Source of the DNA: Rufibacter psychrotolerans
Lineage (GTDB): Bacteria; Bacteroidota; Bacteroidia; Cytophagales; Hymenobacteraceae
Direction of reading: 5' to 3'
NCBI RefSeq assembly: GCF_016924645.1
Contig: NZ_JAFFJV010000013.1
Location: 1 to 64,000 of the forward strand
Length of the DNA: 64,000 nt
Part shown: piece after piece, positions 43,744 through 51,386 of the stretch
How positions within the stretch are numbered: the first letter of the stretch is position 1
Layout: each line of letters begins with the position of its first letter
Notes under the pieces: generated by a model
Database searches by the model: none
What the model was told of the DNA's origin: nothing
Seen by the model: only the letters and a program-made list of their open reading frames with translations
Made by a program: the position numbers and the translations under genes

Positions 43744-44380
43744 CGAACTGAATGGAGGCGTAGGTGTCTGGCAGCACTTCCAGCACCTCGTTGGGGGACA
43801 TAAAGCGCACTTCTTCAATGAACTCCTCGGCCTGGGGCTTCATGTAAGTGTCGTCCAGGCACTGCATGGTGAACCAGCTGGTCTTCTTCAGGATTTTCTT
43901 GCCCTTGTACGCGTAGGAGTGCCAGGTATTGGGGAGCTCGCCGGTAATGGCCACCTTAATGTTGCACTCCTCCTCTACCTCGCGCAGGGCGCCCAGCTGC
44001 ACGTCCTCGCCTTTGTTGAGCTTGCCCTTGGGCAAATCCCAGATGCCCAGGCGGTGAATCATGAGCAGTTTTCCGTCCTTTTCCACCAGACCGCCGGCCG
44101 CCTTGATAATCTTGAACTGGTCTTTGAGGTGCTCAATGAGCTTCTTCTTCTTGTCAGTGACCAGGGTGAGGGAATCCAGCTTCTTGAGTTTCTTGACTTC
44201 CATTAACCGTACCAGGCGGTCTATCAGGATGGGGTCCACGTCCCGGATGAGCACGTCACCCACCAGGTCCTTGGAAGTAAATTGATCGTCTTTACCCAGC
44301 ACCAAGTCGTATTTGTGCTTGAAGATCTTGTCACTGCTCTTCTTGATGATCAGGGGGATGTCGTTGATAAAGACATTCAT
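43697..44380 (-). CDS. NUDIX hydrolase
   Basis: This 227-residue protein starts at the ATG giving MNVFINDIPLIIKKSSDKIF. An N-terminal domain of about 90 residues (DDQFTSKDLVGDVLIRDVD) precedes the Nudix domain. The Nudix box reads GKLNKGEDVQLGALREVEEEC, a full GX5EX7REUXEEXG-type match. The substrate is unknown; related proteins hydrolyse nucleoside diphosphate derivatives. Its 3' end overlaps coaD by 47 bp in convergent orientation, so both C-termini are encoded by the same DNA. Confidence 0.9.
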   Translation of the reverse strand: MNVFINDIPLIIKKSSDKIFKHKYDLVLGKDDQFTSKDLVGDVLIRDVDPILIDRLVRLMEVKKLKKLDSLTLVTDKKKKLIEHLKDQFKIIKAAGGLVEKDGKLLMIHRLGIWDLPKGKLNKGEDVQLGALREVEEECNIKVAITGELPNTWHSYAYKGKKILKKTSWFTMQCLDDTYMKPQAEEFIEEVRFMSPNEVLEVLPDTYASIQFVIRGYLRAMRKGGKG

Positions 44381-44494
44381 GAAGTAGGCGCTTATGTACG
44401 GAGCGTATAGAGGATACAAAATAAGAAAGAAAATTCATAGGGTACAAGCAGTGCCGGCGCGGAAAAGATTGGCAGTATTTGCGTAATTTCGCCC

Positions 44495-45133
44495 ATGCCA
44501 CACACAGAAACCGCCGCACAAATTGCGGCCTACCTCCTGGAAACCCAGGCGGTGCGCCTCCGTCCGGAGCAGCCGTTCCAGTGGAGCTCCGGCTGGAACT
44601 CCCCCATCTACTGCGATAACCGCGTCACGCTTTCTTATCCGCACATCCGTACGTACATCAAAAACGCGCTGACCCAGGCCGTGAAAGACCAGTTTCCCGG
44701 CGTGCAGGCCATTGCCGGCGTAGCCACGGCGGGCATTGCCCAGGGCGCCCTGGTAGCCGACCTGCTGGACCTGCCGTATTTGTACGTACGCCCCGAGCCG
44801 AAGAGCCACGGCATGGGCAACCAAATTGAAGGGAAGTTAGAACCGGGCCAGCGCGTGGTGCTGGTAGAGGACCTGATCTCCACCGGGGGCTCGTCGCTGA
44901 AAGCGGCCAGGGCGGTACAGGCCGCCGGGGGCGAAGTGATTGGCATGGCCGCCATCTTCACCTACGGCTTCGGCAAGGCCGATGAGAACTTCGCGGCCGC
45001 CGGCATCCCCACCGTGTGCCTCAGCCACTACAACGCCCTGTTAGAGATTGCCGCCCAACAAGGCTACATCTCCTCAGAAGCCATCTCCACCCTGGCCCAA
45101 TGGCGCCAGCAACCCGAAACGTGGGGGAAGTAA
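44495..45133 (+). CDS. pyrE: Orotate phosphoribosyltransferase PyrE
   Basis: PyrE joins orotate to PRPP in de novo pyrimidine synthesis. The 212-residue length is normal. The N-terminal QPFQWSSGWNSPIYCDNR, PRPP-binding VLVEDLISTGGSSLKAA near 125 and LYVRPEPKSHGMGNQIEG are diagnostic. A TAATTTCG box lies just 3 nt before the ATG, so translation may be leaderless. The stop is followed by an inverted-repeat region at 45131-45335. Confidence 0.96.
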   Translation: MPHTETAAQIAAYLLETQAVRLRPEQPFQWSSGWNSPIYCDNRVTLSYPHIRTYIKNALTQAVKDQFPGVQAIAGVATAGIAQGALVADLLDLPYLYVRPEPKSHGMGNQIEGKLEPGQRVVLVEDLISTGGSSLKAARAVQAAGGEVIGMAAIFTYGFGKADENFAAAGIPTVCLSHYNALLEIAAQQGYISSEAISTLAQWRQQPETWGK

Positions 45134-45335
45134 TGTGCTAATTCCCTAATGTGCTGATGTGCTAATTTTTTGAATGTGAAATTTGAGGATGTGGAGATGT
45201 TAAGATTGATGAATCTGTTTTGGGCCTGTTTTCTAAAAACAAGCCCAAAACTGGAACTCATTCAAGCCGTATCCTACCCTATCCGTTCCACGATAATTAG
45301 CACATCAGCACATTAACCCATTAGCACATTAGCAT
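45131..45335. repeat. 205-bp inverted repeat of TTAGCACAT units
   Basis: The left arm at 45131-45169 is built from AATGTGCTAATT and GATGTGCTAATTT units. The right arm at 45292-45335 carries AATTAGCACATCAGCACATT and TTAGCACATTAGC, its inverse. Between them lies copy p of the window-wide palindrome. The whole could form a large cruciform. Confidence 0.7.
45214..45254. repeat. GTTTTGGGC palindrome, copy p
   Basis: TCTGTTTTGGGCCTG and CAAGCCCAAAACTGG flank TTTTCTAAAAA. It sits at the centre of the 205-bp inverted repeat. Confidence 0.75.
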
Positions 45336-45341
45336 TACTTT

Positions 45342-45839
45342 ATGAAAATTGGCCTGCTCTCTGACACCCACAGCTACCTGGACGACCGGATGCTCACCCT
45401 GCTGCAGGGGAGCGACGAGATCTGGCATGCGGGCGATTTTGGCACGGCGGCGGTGTCTGAGCGGCTGGCCCAGGTGGCTCCCGTACGGGGCGTGTACGGC
45501 AACATTGACGCCCAGGACGTGCGGGCGCTCCACCCCAAGACGCTTCGGTTTACCTGCGCCGGGCTGGACGTGCTCATGACGCACATTGGCGGCTACCCGG
45601 GCAAGTATGCCCCAGAGGTGCGGGCCCTGATCAAGGAAAACCCGCCGGGGCTGTTCATCTGCGGCCACTCCCACATTTTAAAGGTGATGCAAGACCCCAG
45701 GCACGGCAACCTGCTGCACCTGAACCCGGGCGCGGCCGGGCGGCACGGCTTCCACCAGGTACGCACCATGATGCGCTTTGAGGTCCTGGACGGCAAGGTG
45801 CAGCACCTGCAGGTGATTGAGCTAGGCAAAAGGGCATAA
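45342..45839 (+). CDS. YfcE/MJ0936-type metallophosphodiesterase
   Basis: This 165-residue cytosolic protein carries the calcineurin-like metal motifs: LLSDTHSYLDD, EIWHAGDFG, VYGNID, the IGGYPG segment, CGHSHI and HLNPGAAG. The family includes phosphodiesterases acting on small phosphodiesters, and the natural substrate is unknown. Length is typical. It is followed by a terminator shared with a convergent small gene. Confidence 0.93.
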   Translation: MKIGLLSDTHSYLDDRMLTLLQGSDEIWHAGDFGTAAVSERLAQVAPVRGVYGNIDAQDVRALHPKTLRFTCAGLDVLMTHIGGYPGKYAPEVRALIKENPPGLFICGHSHILKVMQDPRHGNLLHLNPGAAGRHGFHQVRTMMRFEVLDGKVQHLQVIELGKRA

Positions 45840-45872
45840 AAAAAGTGTAACCGCAGTGGTTACACTTTAAAG
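45838..45872. terminator. Bidirectional terminator
   Basis: AAAGTGTAACC pairs with GGTTACACTTT, with an A tract on the left. It serves the phosphodiesterase gene and the convergent small basic gene. Confidence 0.85.
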
Positions 45873-45939
45873 TATCTTGTAGCTAGAGTAATCGCGTACA
45901 GTTTGCCGAAAGGCAGCAGGCGAACGAAAAAACGCAGAA

Positions 45940-46113
45940 TTACTCAGCGGCTGCTGTAGAAGCGGCTGGAGCGGTAGCGAAACGAGCTTTCAGCTCTTCA
46001 ACGTCTACGTTTTTGATTACGGGAGTAGTCAACAATTGCTTGATCACGCGCACTTTGTTGTTCTGTCTTGCTTTATTCTTCCGGTCTTTTCTTTTTAATC
46101 TAGTAACTGCCAT
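45940..46113 (-). CDS. Small basic protein of 57 residues, conserved-looking
   Basis: The frame begins [19 protein letters not shown], a strongly basic segment of about 30 residues, then [17 protein letters not shown] and an Ala-rich acidic tail. Such a charge pattern suggests RNA or ribosome binding, but it is not the family S20, S21 or L34 that I would recognise. A TACTTTTG promoter box lies 25 bp upstream (46138-46145) and a terminator is close downstream. Function unknown. Confidence 0.7.
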   Translation of the reverse strand: MAVTRLKRKDRKNKARQNNKVRVIKQLLTTPVIKNVDVEELKARFATAPAASTAAAE

Positions 46114-46137
46114 CGGTCAATATTTAAAATTGAATCG

Positions 46138-46145
46138 CAAAAGTA
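46138..46145 (-). promoter_or_regulatory. -7 box for the small basic protein gene
   Basis: The minus strand reads TACTTTTG, an exact TAnnTTTG match 25 bp before the ATG. It lies in the divergent gap with the threonine aldolase gene. Confidence 0.5.
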
Positions 46146-46188
46146 AGTTATTACTTTTACAATCTCAAATTTCAGCTTAAAAAAACCG

Positions 46189-47217
46189 ATGAATCCTTTG
46201 ATAGATCTCCGGAGCGACACGGTGACCAAACCTGGCCCCGCCATGCTGGAGGCCATGTTTCGGGCCCAGGTAGGCGATGACGTGTACAGCGAGGACCCCA
46301 CCGTGAACGAATTGCAGGCCTACGGGGCCCGCCTGTTTGGCATGGAGGCGGGCCTCTTCTGCCCTTCCGGCACCATGACCAACCAGATTGCCATTAAACT
46401 GCACACCCAGCCCCTTTCTGAGGTGATCTGTGAGCGCACCAGCCATATCTATTTATATGAAGTGGGCGGCATTGCCTTCAACTCGGCGGCCTCGGTGCAC
46501 CTGATCCAGGGCACCAGGGGGAAAATCACGCCGCAGCAGGTGGCAGACGGCATCAACCCAGACAACATCCACCATCCGGTCACCAGCCTGGTGTCTCTGG
46601 AGAACACCAGCAACAAGGGCGGGGGCTCTTATTACACCCTGCCGGAGATTGCCGCCATTTCTGAGGTATGCCGCCAGCACCACCTTCCGCTGCACTTAGA
46701 CGGGGCCCGCGTGTTCAATGCCCTGGTGGCCACCGGCGAGAACCCGCAGGACTACAGCCGCTATTTCAACACCATCTCGGTATGCCTTTCCAAGGGTTTG
46801 GGCGCTCCGGTGGGCTCCCTCCTGCTGGGTCCAAAACCTCTGATTGAAAAAGCCAAGCGGGTGCGCAAAGCCTTAGGCGGCGGATGGCGTCAGGCCGGTT
46901 TCCTGGCCGCCGCCGGCTTGTACGCGCTCCAACACAACATACCGCGCCTGCAAGTGGACCATGACCGGGCCGCCCTGCTGGGCAAAGTGCTGCAGGAAGC
47001 CTCTTATGTAACGGAGGTGCTCCCCGTAGACACCAACATTGTGATTTTCACGCTGGCCCCTGAGGTGAACCCCAATGGGTTCATTGGCTACCTGGAAGAG
47101 AAAGGAATCCTGGCTTCCACCTTTGGTCCGCAGCAAATCCGGATGGTGACGCATCTGGACCTGACCGATGACATGATTCAGGAAATCATCGCGGCTATCC
47201 GGCACTATAAGGCGTAG
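46189..47217 (+). CDS. ltaE: Low-specificity L-threonine aldolase
   Basis: This PLP enzyme splits threonine or allo-threonine into glycine and acetaldehyde. In 342 residues it begins [20 protein letters not shown], carries [15 protein letters not shown], the [10 protein letters not shown] segment with the Asp that binds the PLP ring, and [14 protein letters not shown] with the Schiff-base lysine. [18 protein letters not shown] near the end is also typical. It supplies glycine and one-carbon units. Monocistronic, followed by a palindrome copy. Confidence 0.94.
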   Translation: MNPLIDLRSDTVTKPGPAMLEAMFRAQVGDDVYSEDPTVNELQAYGARLFGMEAGLFCPSGTMTNQIAIKLHTQPLSEVICERTSHIYLYEVGGIAFNSAASVHLIQGTRGKITPQQVADGINPDNIHHPVTSLVSLENTSNKGGGSYYTLPEIAAISEVCRQHHLPLHLDGARVFNALVATGENPQDYSRYFNTISVCLSKGLGAPVGSLLLGPKPLIEKAKRVRKALGGGWRQAGFLAAAGLYALQHNIPRLQVDHDRAALLGKVLQEASYVTEVLPVDTNIVIFTLAPEVNPNGFIGYLEEKGILASTFGPQQIRMVTHLDLTDDMIQEIIAAIRHYKA

Positions 47218-47234
47218 CGCCCCGGAGCGTTCCC

Positions 47235-47274
47235 GGGTTTCGGGGCTGTTTTCTCTAAAACGGCCCCGAAACCC
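47235..47274. repeat. GTTTTGGGC palindrome, copy q (near perfect)
   Basis: GGGTTTCGGGGCTGTTTT and ACGGCCCCGAAACCC pair with compensating GC changes relative to the family (GGGTTTCGGGG against CCCCGAAACCC). Confidence 0.75.
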
Positions 47275-47410
47275 AACGTACCTGGCCCAAGGATTTCAGA
47301 GGCACCTGCTGCAACCTCGCGCCTTTGGCAGGTTACCTCAAGGCCCGCCTGTTGGCCCAAGCGTCTCGTTTCGCCCCGTCTTCATTCTCACCCCTTAAAA
47401 ACCCAATCCC

Positions 47411-48169
47411 ATGTCTATCTCCTCAGAAGCCGAATTACTTGGAATACAGAAAATAAGTGCGGCCGTGGCGGAGACGCTGCGCCAGATGCGCGAACACGCC
47501 AAACCCGGCATGACCGCCCAGGAACTGGACGACTTCGGCGGGGAGCTGCTGTCGGCGGCGGGTGCCAGGTCGGCTCCGCGGCTCTCGTACGGCTTTCCGG
47601 GCTGGACCTGCATCAGCGTGAACCAGGAGGTGGCGCACGGCATCCCTTCGGCCCAAAAGGTGCTGCAGGAAGGCGACCTGGTCAACATTGACGTTTCGGC
47701 GGAGCTGGACGGTTTCTGGGCCGACAACGGCGGCTCCTTTATTCTGGGCCGGGATCTGCACCAGCGGCAGCCATTGGTAGACGCTTCGCGGCAGATTCTG
47801 GAAAAAGCAGTAAGCCAGATTAGGGGCGGCGTGAAAGTGGCCGACATTGGTTTCCTGATAGAGGCCGAGGCCCGCAAGCGCGGCTACAAGGTCATTGAGA
47901 ACCTGGCCGGGCACGGCGTGGGCCGCAGCCTGCACGAGGAGCCGCACGACATCCTCAACTGGGGCGACAAGTCAAACAAGACCCGGTTCAGGAAAAACTC
48001 GGTGGTAGCCGTGGAAACGTTTATCTCCACGGGCTCTACCATTGCCGTGGAGCAGCAAGACGGCTGGACCCTGCTGGGCAACAAAGGCGGGTACGTGGCC
48101 CAGCACGAGCACACCATTCTGGTCACCGACGGCAAACCCGTGATTCTCACGGTCGCCAACGGCATCTGA
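47411..48169 (+). CDS. map: Type I methionine aminopeptidase
   Basis: This 252-residue metalloenzyme removes N-terminal methionine. The five metal ligands are recognisable: two Asp in VNIDVSAELDGFWADNGGS, His in GHGVGRSLHEEPHD, Glu in VAVETFIS and Glu in QHEHTI. The substrate-binding His is in EVAHGIPS. It lacks an N-terminal zinc region. It does not lie in a ribosomal-protein operon, so it may be a second copy of Map. Monocistronic. Confidence 0.92.
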   Translation: MSISSEAELLGIQKISAAVAETLRQMREHAKPGMTAQELDDFGGELLSAAGARSAPRLSYGFPGWTCISVNQEVAHGIPSAQKVLQEGDLVNIDVSAELDGFWADNGGSFILGRDLHQRQPLVDASRQILEKAVSQIRGGVKVADIGFLIEAEARKRGYKVIENLAGHGVGRSLHEEPHDILNWGDKSNKTRFRKNSVVAVETFISTGSTIAVEQQDGWTLLGNKGGYVAQHEHTILVTDGKPVILTVANGI

Positions 48170-48296
48170 AAATTTTCCTGGGCCCGGCATAAGGGTAAGT
48201 GCGCCTCTTTCCATCTTATACATACTGGTACCCTATTTTAGAAAGTACCTAACGGGCCGTTGAGCCCTTCCCTACCCAGAACCATAGACGTTCCTA

Positions 48297-49334
48297 ATGC
48301 CTTTTTCGCGCCGCTTCTCCTTGGTGAGGTTTCTTGGGCTGCTCCTGCTGGTGATGAGCGGGAGTGGGTTTGTCTGCGCCAAGCCGGCGGCCGGGGAAAA
48401 GGAGCGGAAGCAGCGGGCGGGCGCTGTCACGGCCCTTGCCCAGAAGGTGGCGGGCTTTTCCATCTCTTCCTTCTTTGCCGGCAGCGACTCCACCTCCTGC
48501 GTTATTCCGTTCACGCGCGCCGGCAACCTGATCCTGATCCAGGCCACCGCCGACACCACCGTGGGCAACTTCATCTTAGACACCGGCGCCCAGAACCTGG
48601 TCCTGAACATCACCTATTTCCGGGATTACCCTACACTAAAGGTCAGCAACGCCGAAAGGACCAGCGTGACCGGCACCTCGCCCACGGTGCTGAAGACGGT
48701 GGTCAGGAGCTTCTCCTTCGGCACCCTGCGCTACAGCCGCCTGCGGGCCGACCTGGTGAACCTGGGCCACATTGAGAACTCCAAGCAGGTGAAAATCCTG
48801 GGGCTGCTGGGCATGGAGCTGTTCAGGCAGTGCGAGATGATCATTGACTACGAGCGCAGCCTTATTTACCTGCACCAGATTGGCAGGAAAGAGGCAACTA
48901 CTTACCGCAGCAAAATGTTACAGGATACGGCCCGGTACCACAGCATTCCCATTGACCTGAAGGACAACCGCATTATTGCCCGCACTGAGCTGGCCGGCAA
49001 GAAAGTAGACTTCATCATTGACTGCGGCGCCGAGACCAACATCCTGGACAGCCGCCTGCCCAACAAAATCTTTGAGCAGGTGGTCATCACCGGCCGGGTG
49101 CTGGTGAGCGGCACCGGCAACAAAAAGATAGAAGCCCTGCGGGGCGATGTGAAAGACATGAGGCTGGGCAGCCAGGCCTTTGCTTCGCTACCGGTCTTGA
49201 TCACCAGCCTGGAGAACACCTGTTTTTCGTATAACGGATGTATCAACGGGGTGCTGGGCTTTGACTTCCTGGCAGCCAACAACAATAAAATTGGCTTTAA
49301 CTTTGTGAAGCGCGAACTCTACATATGGAAATAA
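48297..49334 (+). CDS. Exported retropepsin-like aspartic protease, two domains
   Basis: This 345-residue exported protein has a signal peptide up to about residue 28. Two aspartic protease-like units are visible: FILDTGAQNLVLN near residue 95 and FIIDCGAETNILDS near residue 239, the second with DCGA in place of DTGA. Family members are bacterial relatives of retropepsins. Two Asp motifs within one chain allow an intramolecular active site. The stop overlaps the start of the next gene by 10 bp, so the two are translationally coupled. Substrate unknown. Confidence 0.85.
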   Translation: MPFSRRFSLVRFLGLLLLVMSGSGFVCAKPAAGEKERKQRAGAVTALAQKVAGFSISSFFAGSDSTSCVIPFTRAGNLILIQATADTTVGNFILDTGAQNLVLNITYFRDYPTLKVSNAERTSVTGTSPTVLKTVVRSFSFGTLRYSRLRADLVNLGHIENSKQVKILGLLGMELFRQCEMIIDYERSLIYLHQIGRKEATTYRSKMLQDTARYHSIPIDLKDNRIIARTELAGKKVDFIIDCGAETNILDSRLPNKIFEQVVITGRVLVSGTGNKKIEALRGDVKDMRLGSQAFASLPVLITSLENTCFSYNGCINGVLGFDFLAANNNKIGFNFVKRELYIWK

Positions 49335-50806
49335 CCCACAACCGGCTCTCTGGGCAAACATGGCGCAGGCGCTGCTGGTGCACCATCCTCTTGATGGTCT
49401 GCCTGCAGGTGCACCTTTTTGCCCAAACGCCGGGGCGAAAATACATGGTGCGCGACGGGCGCATGCTCATTGAGTTGAACAAGCAACTGCCCGCCGCCTC
49501 TATAGACAGCTTTCTGGTGCAGTTCAACCTCACCGACCTGGGCCTGAAGCATTTCCTGCAGACGGGTAAACCCGATTCTCTGCAGCAACAGGGCTGGCAC
49601 ATTGAGCACAACTCAGACCAGCTGGTGGTGATCACCAAGCCGCTCATGGTGTTTGAGAACCTGATAAACCCCGCCGACCGCATCATCTTCACCGAGAAAG
49701 ACCACGCCGCGGCAGACTTGTTCCCGGAGGGTCACCAACGGGTGGTGCTGGGCTTTAACCGGTTCAAGAACAAGAAGCCTTTCCCGGAGAAAGACTCGGT
49801 GGTCACCTTTTACCTGCGCAACAACCCCTCGGCCCGCAAGGTCTACCTGGCCGGCACCTTCAACGGGTGGTCGCCCACCAGCCTGAAGATGAACCGCGTA
49901 GACAGCGGGTGGATCGCTCAGGTGCCCCTGGCCGCCGGGAAGCACTGGTACAAGTTTGTCATTGACGACCACTGGGAGCCCGACTTTGACAACCAGCTGC
50001 GCGAGAACGACGGCCGGGGCAACATCAACTCGGTGTACTACAAAACCAACGTGGTGTTCAGGCTCAATGCCTTCCCCAACGCCAAGCGGGTGTACCTGGC
50101 CGGCAGTTTCAACAACTGGCGCGAGCGCCACCTGCAGCTGACCAAAACGGCTAATGGCTGGGAGTTGCCGCTGTTCCTGGCCCCGGGCACCCATGTCTAT
50201 AAATTCATAGTAGACGGCGACTGGCACCATGACCCGGCCAACCCCGAGACCGTTCCAGACGGGCACAACGGCGTTAACTCGCTGCTGCGCCTGGGGCCCA
50301 CGCACCTGTTCCGGTTAGAAGGGTATACCGGGGCCCGGGAGGTGTTTCTGGCGGGCAGTTTCAACCAGTGGCGCGACTTTGAGCTGCCCATGAAGAAAAC
50401 CCCAACCGGCTGGGAGTTGCCCTACGCCATTGGTCCGGGCAATTATGAGTACAAGTTCAAGGTAGACGGCAAATGGGTCTTAGACCCCGCAAATCCCTTG
50501 AAGGTGGGCAACCCAGAGGGCACCGGCAACTCCTACCTCATCCTCTCGCCCAACCACACGTTCCGGCTCAGGAACCACGGCAAGGCCAAGGCGGTGTACG
50601 TGGCCGGCGATTTCAACAACTGGGACCCCAAGGCCCTGCGCATGAAGAAGGAAGGAGACGACTGGGTGTTCAGTCTGCACCTGCCGGTGGGCAAGAACCG
50701 CTACAAGTTCATTGTGGACGGCGAATGGATCATTGACCCCGACAACAAACTTTGGGAGCAGAACGAGCACCATACCGGCAACTCCATCATCTGGATTGAG
50801 CGGTAA
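49325..50806 (+). CDS. Exported protein with four tandem glycogen-binding (CBM48/AMPK-type) modules
   Basis: This 493-residue protein has a signal peptide (to about residue 34) and an unassigned region (35-155), then four repeats of about 83 residues at 158-240, 242-324, 326-408 and 410-493. Each repeat has the pattern VYLAG(S/T)FN.W, then a Trp strand and YKF(I/V)VDG.W..DP.N. These are E-set domains of the AMPK glycogen-binding type. There is no catalytic domain. It probably binds alpha-glucan or protein partners outside the inner membrane. It overlaps the retropepsin gene by 10 bp, implying a shared task. Confidence 0.88.
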   Translation: MEITHNRLSGQTWRRRCWCTILLMVCLQVHLFAQTPGRKYMVRDGRMLIELNKQLPAASIDSFLVQFNLTDLGLKHFLQTGKPDSLQQQGWHIEHNSDQLVVITKPLMVFENLINPADRIIFTEKDHAAADLFPEGHQRVVLGFNRFKNKKPFPEKDSVVTFYLRNNPSARKVYLAGTFNGWSPTSLKMNRVDSGWIAQVPLAAGKHWYKFVIDDHWEPDFDNQLRENDGRGNINSVYYKTNVVFRLNAFPNAKRVYLAGSFNNWRERHLQLTKTANGWELPLFLAPGTHVYKFIVDGDWHHDPANPETVPDGHNGVNSLLRLGPTHLFRLEGYTGAREVFLAGSFNQWRDFELPMKKTPTGWELPYAIGPGNYEYKFKVDGKWVLDPANPLKVGNPEGTGNSYLILSPNHTFRLRNHGKAKAVYVAGDFNNWDPKALRMKKEGDDWVFSLHLPVGKNRYKFIVDGEWIIDPDNKLWEQNEHHTGNSIIWIER

Positions 50807-50845
50807 AACCGCTTTTAGTCTGGGCATTCTTCCCATTACCCCGCA

Positions 50846-50885
50846 CCCTTTTGGGGCGGTTTTCTGAAAATAAGCCTCAAAACAG
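50846..50885. repeat. GTTTTGGGC palindrome, copy r
   Basis: CCCTTTTGGGGCGG and AAGCCTCAAAACAG flank TTTTCTGAAAAT. It lies downstream of the glycogen-binding protein gene. Confidence 0.65.
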
Positions 50886-50926
50886 AACCCACTTCAGCAA
50901 AGAGGTGGCCAGAGTTTAGGCCCTAC

Positions 50927-50971
50927 AACGGGGAGGCTGCTCTTGTTTACTGGAGCAGCTTCCCCGTTGCA
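50927..50971. terminator. Long hairpin, possible terminator
   Basis: CAACGGGGAGGCTGCTC pairs with GAGCAGCTTCCCCGTTG with a single mismatch over 17 bp around TTGTTTACTG. A T-rich stretch follows after nine bases. It runs directly into a half palindrome (50980-51003). Confidence 0.6.
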
Positions 50972-50972
50972 G

Positions 50973-51003
50973 GGCTCTTTTTCTGGAATTACCCCAAAAA
51001 CGC
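50973..51003. repeat. Half palindrome next to hairpin
   Basis: GGCTCTTTTTCTGGAA and TTACCCCAAAAACGC represent the centre and right arm of the window-wide palindrome. The left arm is missing where the hairpin lies. Confidence 0.45.
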
Positions 51004-51176
51004 AATACCCTCTCCTTCTTCCGGCACCCCCAGCAATTTCTGCTGAACCATTTGCCCCAATCCGTGGGGCAACCTTGCGGTTCACGGGCCAGCCACTCCG
51101 AATGGCTTCTGCTGCATGTCTTCCTGTTCTGGGTGCGGTATGTGCTTACCGAAGCAGGCAATTACCGGCTTCCGGA

Positions 51177-51227
51177 GCAGGCCTGGTCAGGCAAAGCCGT
51201 GCAGGTGATGGTAAAAACCAGGCCTGC
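51177..51227. repeat. Hairpin with 29-nt loop
   Basis: GCAGGCCTGGT pairs perfectly with ACCAGGCCTGC, followed by TTCTTTA. It could be a weak terminator. Confidence 0.45.
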
Positions 51228-51386
51228 TTCTTTAGAGAATAATTATAAATATTTACCTTTCAGAATCATTATTCTAATCAATTGGACTATATCCTCCGCT
51301 AAACCCGCACCCAACTCCTCTCCAGTCCTTACCTGATGGAATACAAATCGCTTTATTTTAATCTTTTATAACACAATTCCTATTTC

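Larger units (their letters stand above)
50807..51386. other. 580-bp gene-free gap with hairpins
   Basis: The gap contains palindrome copy r, a 17-bp hairpin at 50927-50971, a half palindrome at 50980-51003, and a further hairpin at 51177-51227. Open frames here are short and without family features. The right end is AT-rich and presumably holds the promoter for 51387. Confidence 0.5.

Noticed and set aside
50943..51242. 99-residue plus-strand frame after the glycogen-binding protein gene
   Set aside because: It begins in the loop of a terminator-like hairpin and crosses a second hairpin. Its composition is not protein-like.
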